Shown here: positions 46,755 through 64,000 of the stretch, one piece after another
Position numbering within the stretch: position 1 is the first letter of the stretch
Layout: each line of letters begins with the position of its first letter
DNA from: Glaciozyma antarctica PI12
Taxonomy: Eukaryota > Basidiomycota > Microbotryomycetes > Kriegeriales > Camptobasidiaceae
NCBI GenBank assembly: GCA_002917775.1
Contig: KZ627148.1
Coordinates: 148,030 to 212,029, forward strand
Direction: 5' to 3'
DNA length: 64,000 nucleotides
Notes under the pieces: generated by a model
What the model saw: the letters and a program-made list of their open reading frames with translations, nothing else
What the model was told of the DNA's origin: nothing
Database searches by the model: none
Translations under genes and position numbers: made by a program

Positions 46755-48155
46755 TCAGTCAGAATCGCTATCAATCATAATCGCCTCCGTCGCCCTCCCC
46801 TTCCCCTTCCTCGCTTTCGCCCCCTCAACAATCTCCCTCTTTATCTTCCTCCCCGCTCTATCACTCGAATCCTCCTCCCTCTTCACCTTCTTCGCAACCG
46901 GTTCCCCCTTCAACGCCGCTAGCCGCGCCTTGAGCCGCTGAAGTTTCGCCTCCTCGAGCTTCTCGATCTCCTCCTCGAGGCGAGCGACTTCGTCCTTCTG
47001 AGGGGAAGAACGACGCTGGGAAGAACTGGCGAGGGGTGCGGGAGAGAAACGGCGTTTGGAGGAACTGGCGAGGGAAGCGGGGGGAGGGGGAGAGGGGGTG
47101 GCGGGGCTGAGCGCGCGGGGGCTGGGGGTGGGAAGGGCGAGAGCTAAGGGGCGTTAGCAGGCGGAGAAGCTGGAGAGGAACGGGGACGTACATGGAACGA
47201 GATCCTGGATTTCTAGGAGCGCTGCAAGGAAGCGGGGGTCAGTGTTGTTGAGGCAGTGAGCACGAGCGCTCAGCGAACACACCTCGGGACCGGTACTGGA
47301 AAACGAAGCTGAAGTGGGGAGAGTTTTTCGGATCAATCTGTTTGTGAGTCGACCGTGAAACGGGCGCAGAGGGGCAAGACGCGCCGAAGCTGTGGAAAGA
47401 ACGGTCAGTGTCCGACCAAAGGCCACGTCGAGGTGCTTGCCTCGTCTGGTGAGAAAGTGCCACCTTCTTCATTCCCTCGTGGATCGGGTACTCCCGATGA
47501 GCTTTGACCTTCGTTGTACGTGTAGAGGCGCCGGTGATGTTCGCCCGAAAGATTTTGAGCTCCAAAATGCCGAGGTTCTTGATCATCGCTTCATCTTCGC
47601 AAGCCAGATCGGTGTCGTCTGTGAGGTTCAGCTTGTTAAAGAGGAACGGCTTTTTTGTCGTCTGCATACACGAGGTGAGCAACTCATACGCCGTCTCTGG
47701 TGCAGCTCAAAACTAAATCACCTCGCTGTCCCTCCAGCCTGTAAACCCAAAGGCACGGCTCTCGCTACCGGAAGGAGAAGTGTGCAGGACGTGTGTTTTA
47801 TCCCTCAAGAGCCCATTAGTTCTGCGCACATCAGAAAAGGACTCCATCGCAAGAAACAGGGCCGTCAACTTACTTGCCGCCGTCCAAGAAAAGGTGGAAG
47901 GAGGTGTCATTGACGGGTGCGACCCTGTTGTCCAGCCAGTGCACCGTGAAAGCAGCTCCCTCCTTCGATTCGGTATAGCCCGTCGCCTTCTCAGCAGCAG
48001 TCGTAGCGCCGTAGACCTCGACCGGCACGCCCTCGATGCAAACCCACGCAGAGAAGCCCAAGTCGCTCTCCATGTGGCGCCGAGTGAGCCTGGAGGAGTG
48101 AGAGCACCGAGAGAGGTACGCACAAGCTGATGAGGAAGGCTGGGGCGTCGTCCAT
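46755..48155 (-). CDS. DUF7918-like protein F (most divergent member)
   Basis: The start is taken at MDDAPAFLISLL (48155), which splices to TRRHMESDLGFSAWVCIEGV; a start at MESDLGF is also possible. The domain continues PVEVYGATTAAEKATGYTES, KEGAAFTVHWLDN, KPFLFNKLNLTDDTDLACED, EYPIHEGMKKVALSHQT and HFSFVFQYRSR, the last aligning with PFLTFEFKYLSR of A. The tail has a coiled coil DEVARLEEEIEKLEEAKLQR, VKRE and IKRE sites, and ends EAIMIDSDSD, a terminal SUMO-interaction-like core with acidic serines. It lies 7.7 kb from the A-E group, behind N-terminal-processing genes. Confidence 0.6.
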
Positions 48156-48278
48156 GCCGCGCAGGAGAGTTGGGGGAAGAAGAGTGGGGACGAACGATTT
48201 GGACGCGTTGACTTCGCCCGTTTGGGCCAACTTGGGCCGCGATACTCTCTGCTCGCTCGTTCAACACGTTGAGTATGC

Positions 48279-50592
48279 TCAATGGATGGCAAAGCAGCTA
48301 CAAAAAGTATTCAGAAACGCACAACAAACCTCTGAAAGAAAGAGCCGATGAACCAGCACCGACCCCCTTCGCAAACTCGCTACTGCCCATCCTTCACCGC
48401 GCCATCGCTCCTCACGTTCTCCCCAAACCCACTCCTCAAATGGACTTCCCCTCGGGCTATCCCCTCCGTTCGGCGTAAGCTCCACAAGCGCCTTGGACGT
48501 CCCAATCCTCGCCGGCACCTTCTTCCTCGCCACCTTCTCCAGCACCGCCGTCTCAGCAACCTTCTTCGCCGCTCGAAGCTCCGCACTCCTGTTACTCCTC
48601 GGAGTGATCACCGGCGGACGAGCGGGTGCGCTGTGCGACGAGAGAGCGGACGCAGCGCGAGGTGAGGGAGAGGGAGCGAGGGTTGTTGGACGGGAGAGGA
48701 CGGAGGAGCAGCGGGGGACGGAGAGGGGGTCGCTGAATTGCCGGAGGAGGGTGGTGCGAGTTAGGGGTGGAATGATGGCGGGAGGACGGGAGGAGGCGAC
48801 GGGGATGGGGTCGCGGCGACGGTGGCCTGGGACTGTGGGTGCGAGAATTAGCGCGCGTGAGAAGGGAAGAGAAGGGCGAACGCACCTCCGTCGAAAGATG
48901 CTGGAATGGTCGAGGTTCGGCGGGGAGGAGCTTCGAGACCTGCTCGCAGCATCGCAGACTTGGTCATGCGCGGTTCGATAGCGGGTCTCGCACTCGACGC
49001 GACCTGACTCGACTCCCTCCTCTTCGCCCCTCCTTCCTCCGCCAACATCTCCAACGGCGTCCTCCCCACCGACGGACTCTCCGTCCCCGCTCTCAGCGCC
49101 GAAGCCTTGGTCCCCCTGGGCGTAATTTTCGGTGGCGCCATCGACTTGACCACGATGCTCTCCCTCCTCTTCGGTCCCTCGCTCCCCATCGACGACGTGC
49201 TGTCCACCCGCTTCAGCGAAGGCGGAACCTCGATCCCCGCGCGCAAGGCGGCGCCTTTCGTCATCCTGACCTCGATCTTCGGACGCGCGGTACTAGCGAC
49301 CTGAATGCTCTCGCGCCGCTTGAACCCCGGCGTGTTCTCGAAAACGGGGTTCGCATTCCTCTCCGCCGTTCCAGCAGCTTCGCGGCGGACCTTCATGGCG
49401 GGAGTCGCTGGAGCCTCGCCGGTGCGAAGGGAGGAGGATTTCGTGCTGCGAGGAGCGATGGAGGGCGCAGCGAGGGATTTGGGAGTGGCGACAGGGGCGC
49501 GAGGGGTGCTCTTGGTGGGGGAGGAAGGGCGAGGAGCGCGAGGGGGGACGGCGATGCCGAGGCGGAGAGCGGCGGCTTTGGTGAGGCGAGGTTGAGGAGA
49601 TGAGGTGTTGAAAGAGGGGGCGGGGCGGGCGCGGAAGGAGCTGGGGGAGGTGGAGGTGGTCGAGGTCGAGACGACTCGCTCGCGAGGTGCGTTCTGGAGT
49701 GCGGCGGGTGCGGAGAGGACTTCGACCTCTTCGTCGATGTATTCGTCATCGTAAGCCGCTGCTGGTTCCTCGTCGGTTTCGTACTCTTGCTCCAGCTCGT
49801 CCTCGACGTCCTCCGCGGTCGGTTCGCGCGAACGGAATGTGAAGTCGCGGCGGCTAGGATCCTCGACGGACGGTGGCGTCGAGTCGGGGCTCCCTACGCT
49901 GGCGGAGCCGAGGCGCTTCTGCTCCTCCTCGTTTTCGAGCTTGGCGAGCGCGCGTTGGATCGAAGGTGACAGGACCTTGTTCGCGAGAGGCTGAGGGCTT
50001 GGGAGAGCGAGGTTCGAGAGAGCGAATGGCTTTGGTTGGATACTGGCGTGGGAGGGACTGGCTTCGCTGGCGAAGGACGCGTCGGGGTCGGAGGAGGGGC
50101 TGCCGGGGGAGGAGGAGGTGGTGGACGTGAGGTTTGGGAAGAGAGTCGAGATGCTCATGCTGGCAGCGGAGGCGGAGGGAGATCCGTGGACCTTGAGCGT
50201 CGGATAGAGCGTCGCGATCCTGCCCAATCCAACGTGCGTTAGGACTCTGAAACGCGCCCTGCACGCCGTTGTTAGGGAGACACTCACGAGCGACTGTTCA
50301 ACGCGCCCGCTCCCTCCCCCAGCAGCTCCTTCCAAGCCCTCACCGCCGACACTCTATCCAGCACTAGCGCCACATGCAACATCTCCCCATCCACCCCTTC
50401 TTCCCCCTCCTCACCCCCCGTCCCGAGTCCGAGCTCCAACCCTGCCTCTTCGAGCTCCTCCCCGACAACCTCAGTTTCCGCGACGATGCTGAATCCGGCT
50501 TGGAGGAGGTACTCTGAGATCTCGGCGCGGTGGAGAGGGCCTTGGGGCCCGAAGAGGACGGCGAGAGTTCGTTCTGGGAGGTCGGTGGCCAT
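48279..50592 (-). CDS. Degenerate nucleoside-diphosphate-kinase-like domain protein with RxTKxxALRAG repeats
   Basis: Exon 1 begins MATDLPERTLAVLFGPQGPL and HRAEISEYLLQAGFSIVAET, like an NDK fold. After an intron (50287-50220) comes SIATLYPTLKVHGSPSASAA, which keeps the V-H-G-S motif around the NDK active His but not the K-P-D motif of real kinases. The rest is disordered, with an acidic EDELEQEYETDEEPAAAY and five related units: RLTKAAALRLGIAVPP, RMTKGAALRAGIEVPP, RGTKASALRAGTESPS, RMTKSAMLRAGLEAPP and RSNRSAELRAAKKV. Several are preceded by KRRES-x-x-V-x-S-x-A. The 3' end (after ALVELTPNGGDSPRG) is uncertain. Enzyme activity is doubtful. Confidence 0.55.
48910..49600 (-). repeat. Degenerate protein-coding repeats in the NDK-like gene
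   Basis: At least four repeats of about 35-45 codons with the core R-x-T-K-x-x-A-L-R-A-G and a leading R-R-E-S, diverged at the DNA level. Limits are approximate. Confidence 0.6.
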
Positions 50593-50898
50593 GGTTCAAC
50601 TTCGAGACGCGTTGTTCGCGCTGTGGTGCTCCCGCGGGGTGGAGGGCGCCCGAGTGGGTGGGAGTAGCGCGATGTACGGAGTGTACGGAGAGTGAGCTTG
50701 ACGGACTTCTCGAGTAGGGAAAGGTGAGGAGGAAGAGGAGTCCAGTAGGAGGAGAAGGGGGACTGGCACCAGACCTCTGTCTCAACGCGCGCGACCAGAG
50801 CTTTCGACGCGACCTCCTTCTCCTCAGCCAACTTCAGCGCACAATACACGTTCAAGCGTGATTGTCTTGCAGAGGGAACACAGAAACAAGGTCTATAA
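50593..50898. other. Intergenic region
   Basis: 306 bp between the NDK-like gene and LETM1 (same strand). No gene is recognised. Confidence 0.35.
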
Positions 50899-53411
50899 TC
50901 ACCCCTCTACGATATCCTCCTTCTTCAATTTCTTCTCCGCCTTCTCCTTCTTCACCTCTCCCTCCTGCACGCTCGGCGTCGTCGTCTTCTCCTTGACGGG
51001 CACAGCAGGCGCCTTGACCTCGGCAGGAATGTCGTCCTCGCCAATGACGATACCGAGACCCTCTCCCTCGGCGAGGTCGATGATGTCGGAGAGGGGGACG
51101 AACTGATCGTGATCGACGTCGAGCTTCTCGAGGAGGATGGCGATGGCCTCGTCCGAGGGACTGCGAGAGAGATCAGCGAGAGTGGGAGGAGGCGAGGAGG
51201 AGGGACGAACCGGTGGCGAATGACCTCGAGAGCGCTCTTGAGATCCTTGACGGCAATCTTGCCCTCGTGGTCGGTCGAGAACATGTTGAGCTTGCCTCCG
51301 ACCTCGTTGTCGTACTCCTCGAGCTGCTTGTCAATCTTGGCGAGGATGCCCTTGAGCCTCTTCGCGAGCGGGTTCGGCTTTCCTCCCTGCATCCATCATC
51401 AGCTGTCGCCCGAACGCAGCGGAACGAGGAACGAACCTCGAGCTCGGCCTCCTTGTTCTCGGCCATAAGACGCTTGAGCTCCGTACGCTCCTTGACGACC
51501 GACGACTTGGCACTGAGGATCTCGAGCGCCTGTCCCAGCTCGGTAACCTGCTCGCTCGTCATCATCACGTCGGCCGAATCGAGCGTCTCATTCGCCACCG
51601 GCAGCTCCACCGTCGCCTCCACCACCTGCACTCCATCAGCTCCTATCCAACACGCGAGAAAGTGAAGCCAAAACGCACCTCCTTCTCCGGCAGCAACTCA
51701 TCCGCTACCTCCTTCTCGGCTGCGATCTTGTCCTTCTCCTCGGCCTCCTTCCTCTCCGCCTCCACCTGCTTCGCCTCCTCCTCCGCCTCCTTCTTGACCC
51801 TCCTCGCTTCACTCTCCTTAGCCTCCTGCTCCTGCTCATCCTCAATCAACTCCTCCTGCTGCTGAAGCACCTCGAGTCGCTGCTTGTACGACGCCGAGTC
51901 CGATGAGACTTCCAACTCGGTCTCGTTCACCTGCGCGATCGACGTTAGCTTCCACCCGAAACGAGGAGAGAAAGAGGACGCACGAGGTTATCAGGCAAAC
52001 TCGCCAACGTGTCCTTCAACGCCATCATAATATCGTCCCCCTCGTTCTCCCCCGTCGTCGTCGCTCCCTCCCCACGGTTGAACGCAAACGCCTTGCTCAA
52101 AATGAGAAGCGTTCCGCTCAATCCTCGGTTCAAGTGCAAGTCGACCCACTGCGCGAGCTCGGAGCGCAAGTGAGGCTCCGAGACGCCGAGAGTACGGATA
52201 CCGCGCGATTGGCAGGCGGCTTGGAGCTCGGTGAGGGATAGTGCGGAGATGCCTTCGGATTCGATGACCTGCGAGCGCGGGTTAGTGGAGGTAGGGAAGG
52301 GATGGGGGGACGCACCCTGTCGTCCTCTTGGAGCTTCTTCATGCGAGCGCGGATCGTGTAGCGGAGGAAGTTGTCGGTGCCGAAAGCGTTGATGTTCATG
52401 TAGCTGCGATTTGGCGTCGGTCAGCTGGGTTACGAGCCGGGGGAGGGGTGGACGGACCGGCACATGGAGACGAGTTGAGGGCGCGAGAGGTTGTCGAGGG
52501 TGAGATCGTTTTCGAACAGTCGGGAGACTTGGACGACTTCATCGGTCGTAGGGTTCTCGCCGGTGGATCGGACCTTTGCTCGTCGTTAGCTAGGCAGGGA
52601 GAGCGGAGGGGGGAGGACGCACCTTGCGGAAGAACTCCTTGAAGTCCTCGCTCTCCTTGATCTTGTCGGGGCTCTTAATACCAGTCTCGCGAATCGTCTC
52701 TTGAAGGAACTTGGCCATCTCGAGTCGGACCTTGAGGAGCTTGCGCTTCTTCTCATCCTAGATCGCGGGGGTCAGCTCTGGCCGCCGCATAACGAGTAAA
52801 GGACGCACCTCTTTGAACGTGTCGGTGAATGTTGAGGGCAGCATGTTGGGGAAGAGCTTAAGTGCGACGGGGAGTAGGAGTTCCATGAACGGGATGATCA
52901 GAAAGACCGAGAACGGGATGAGGCGTAGGAGGTCCTGCGTCGTCCGCTTGAGCTGCACCACCACCGCCTCATCAGCTTCTGCCTCTGACCACGACAAGGA
53001 GAGACGAACCTGACGATGCTCACGCCTCGTAAGCTTCTTTCCCGCCAACAGCCTTCCCTGGATCCTCGCCGAGATGCGAATCTCCTTGCCGAGCAACTTG
53101 GTTCCATGCCAGTAATGCAACGCCTCCTTCTTCACCGTGGCCCAAATCCTCTGCATCCTCGTCCCCTTCTTGGGCGCATCCTTGGCAAGGGCCTTCTCGG
53201 CAGTCGAAGTGGGAGCGACTTCCTTGGTAGAAGGAGGGAAGGATCGAGGAAAGGAGGTACCGAAGGATCGAGAGGCGAGGAGGGGTCGGAGGGAGAGGGG
53301 AGAGTGGGAGAGGCGAGGGGAGAGGTAGTGCGCTAGGTAGGGGGAGATGGGGAGGGCGCGGCGAGGAGTGAGAGAGGTCGGGCGGATGAGGGAGCGGGTC
53401 GCCTTATGCAT
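50899..53411 (-). CDS. MDM38: LETM1/Mdm38-like mitochondrial inner-membrane protein
   Basis: LETM1 proteins support mitochondrial K+/H+ or Ca2+/H+ exchange and bind mitoribosomes. About eleven exons begin MHKATRSLIRPTSLTPRRAL, a mitochondrial presequence. The family core is ALHYWHGTKLLGKEIRISAR, REHRQLKRTTQDLLRLIP, the TM helix FSVFLIIPFMELLLPVALKL, FPNMLPSTFTDTFKEDEKKR, QLVSMCRYMNINAFGTDNFL and LRSELAQWVDLHLNRGLSGT. A long coiled coil (KKEAEEEAKQVEAERKEAEE) follows. Near the C-terminus, LEKLDVDHDQFVPLSDI has D at EF-hand positions 1, 3, 5 and 12, a Ca2+-binding-like loop. All splice joins checked keep frame. Confidence 0.9.
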
Positions 53412-53713
53412 TAGGGCGTTGGGCTTGCGCGGCGGTGAAGAACGAGTTGCGAGTGCTCGTGCTCTTCTTTTTTAACTAGTGTCCTTGCTAGCTGTGATAG
53501 GTGAGGAGAGAAAGAGTCGCTGCCGGCGGAAGAGGGACGACGCCCTCTCGCCGCGCTCAGAGGTTTCGAATCTGGCGCTGATTGCTCTCCGACGTCTCTA
53601 AGCTTGATTCAAGGGGAGCTTCAGCTACGCCCTGCGTTGCGCCCAGAAGCCAGCCCAGGCGTCTACCCCAGCTCGCCCAACTCAACTCCACCACCTTGAA
53701 CCCCTCTCCGCCA
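53412..53713. other. Divergent intergenic region
   Basis: 302 bp upstream of both LETM1 and the coiled-coil gene. No motif is recognised. Confidence 0.35.
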
Positions 53714-54543
53714 ATGCCAGCCCTCGAGTTCCTCATCCTCGACTCCTCCATCGACTCGACTACTCGAGAGATCAGCTCCACTCTCCGCCTGCTAGTCGCC
53801 AACGCGTCAGCACGCGTAACCACCCTGTATCAGCTCAACCGCCTCCGAATCGACCGCGAACGGGTACTGGATCTCGAGGAGGTCGTGCGTCCTCTCCTGC
53901 TTCCCTGCATTAAACGAAGCTAACAAGTGACTACAGGTACAATCACGGAATGCAGAGATGCTAGCAGAGGCGAAGCGGGAGCTGGAGCGGCAGGAGCGAT
54001 GGGAGGTGGAGATACGGGAGGTGCTGGTGCGGGCAGAGGACGCAGGGGAGCCGATCGACTTGAAGGAAGTGGACGAGGTGGTTCAGCTGCTGGGAGAATC
54101 GGTCGAGTTGCAGAGGGGCAGTATCGCTAAACTCCAAGTGCGTCCTCCCGTCCTCCCCCTCGACTGGACTGACCTCGCACAGGTGGCGTACCTGACGTAC
54201 CTCACTCGCCTCTTCGAAACGACGTTTAAGATCTCTCGTGTCGAGGCTGTACGCATCCTCCGCTTCGTCGCTCACGGCGTCGGAGCTGCTGCGGCTTCAT
54301 CGACTTGCGGACGCAGTGACGGCTGAGTTGGAGGAGTTGACGAGGAGCAGGTGTGGGTGTATGAAGGAGCTTTGGAGGTTGGAGGATGAGAGAGGGCTGG
54401 TGGAGGAGAGGCGGGGGGAGGTGGTGCTCGAGATGGTGTTGAAGTGGGATGCGGGCAGGAAGATGGCGAGGGAGCGGGGTGATCAAGTGAGTGGGGTCGA
54501 ATTAGTGAAGACTATATACTGACAAGCTTCGCAGGGCATCTGA
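53714..54543 (+). CDS. Small coiled-coil protein of unknown function
   Basis: Exons start MPALEFLILDSSIDSTTREI and continue TLYQLNRLRIDRERVLDLEE, AEAKRELERQERWEVEIREV and VDEVVQLLGESVELQRGSIA, then a second helical part SLTASELLRLHRLADAVTAE with LEDERGLVEERRGEVVLEMV. The whole is predicted helical with heptad-like leucines. Between about 54184 and 54250 the frame changes by one base; either a 34-43 nt intron starting at one of the GTACCT sites removes the step, or this is another +1 shift. The last exon codes only Gly-Ile before TGA. I do not recognise the family. Confidence 0.5.
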
Positions 54544-55014
54544 GATTCTTGTACGAGCAGGGTGGAGTATTTAGCAGCATCGCAACGCAAACGATTGACT
54601 TTATCGCATCGAGTGGGAGAGAGGAGAAACCTTGGCCGCTCGCTCGCTCCATGTCTAATCGCTCCTTCCGCTTCCTCTTGCACTCACTCAGTTCAGTGAA
54701 GGACGACGAGTACGCACTGCTCGCACTAAAGCTTGCTCTCTCACCTCGCTCCTTTGCCTGACTCCGTCACGGCCGAGAAGCTTCGTCTCTGATCTCTTCG
54801 ACGTCGTGAGCAGCTTTCACTCTCTCAAAGAAACGGAGAGCTTTGCTCCAGCAAAAAGGAATCAAAACCAGATGAGAAGAGGTCCGCGGAGAAGCCAAGT
54901 CGATCGATAGTAGCAAGTAGCAGCCAGCCAGGCCTGCTCCCGGCTCACGCTCCTCCCACCTAAGAAGAGCTGCCTTCGCCGTCTCGCCTCGACAACTCCG
55001 ACTCAGCCCTCAAG
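54544..55014. other. Upstream region of PRP8
   Basis: 471 bp with the 3' end of the coiled-coil gene and the PRP8 promoter and leader. No RNA gene or clear element is seen. Confidence 0.35.

Positions 55015-64000
<8,986 letters not shown>

Noticed and set aside
54184-54260. A definite eighth +1 step in the coiled-coil gene.
   Set aside because: A 34- or 43-nt intron starting at either GTACCT site would also restore frame, so it is not counted.

Overview
The window is nuclear DNA from a fungus, most likely a basidiomycete yeast of the Pucciniomycotina red-yeast type (Rhodotorula or Sporidiobolales relatives). The signs are GC-rich sequence, closely packed genes on both strands, and many tiny introns (about 40-60 nt) with GTGCGT, GTACGT, GTCCGT or GTTCGT donors, a CTGAC, CTAAC or CTCAC branch box and a CAG acceptor. 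The species assignment is inference from intron style and gene content. No bacterial operons, CRISPR, LTR element or tRNA was seen.

Layout. At 1-414 lies the 3' exon of a membrane-protein gene, whose near-identical copy sits inverted at 18532-18990. Between these copies are two tail-to-tail paralogous four-TM genes (604-2752), an EFM3-like eEF2 methyltransferase, a cyclin K/T-like cyclin, a MYST acetyltransferase with tandem PHD fingers, an SLM1-like PH protein, a C2H2 factor carrying an in-frame TGA, and an M50B-like membrane metallopeptidase. From 18.5 to 25.5 kb come the full copy of the duplicated gene, IPK1 and CLP1. From 25.8 to 48.2 kb is a more plastic stretch: a FAR1-like gene with a fresh internal exon duplication, and six paralogues of a fungal DUF7918-like family (A-F) interspersed with a REEP-like gene, a PQ-loop gene, a Siw14-like pseudophosphatase, and a run of N-terminal-processing genes (MetAP1, NatB catalytic subunit, HYPK) followed by MRP51. 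The last part holds a degenerate NDK-domain repeat protein, LETM1/Mdm38, a small coiled-coil gene, and PRP8, which runs off the right edge with more than 30 introns and no intein in the part seen.

The two strongest signals are these. First, the DUF7918-like family: five of six members carry tails with SUMO-interaction-like cores beside acidic serines and/or psi-K-x-E motifs, and at least five have an intron just after the stop codon. Second, conserved housekeeping exons (PRP8 twice, CLP1 twice, probably the MYST gene, and two DUF7918 copies) contain one extra base; all apparent frame changes are +1 and none is -1. Insertion-type consensus errors are the plain explanation, and programmed +1 shifting the exotic one.
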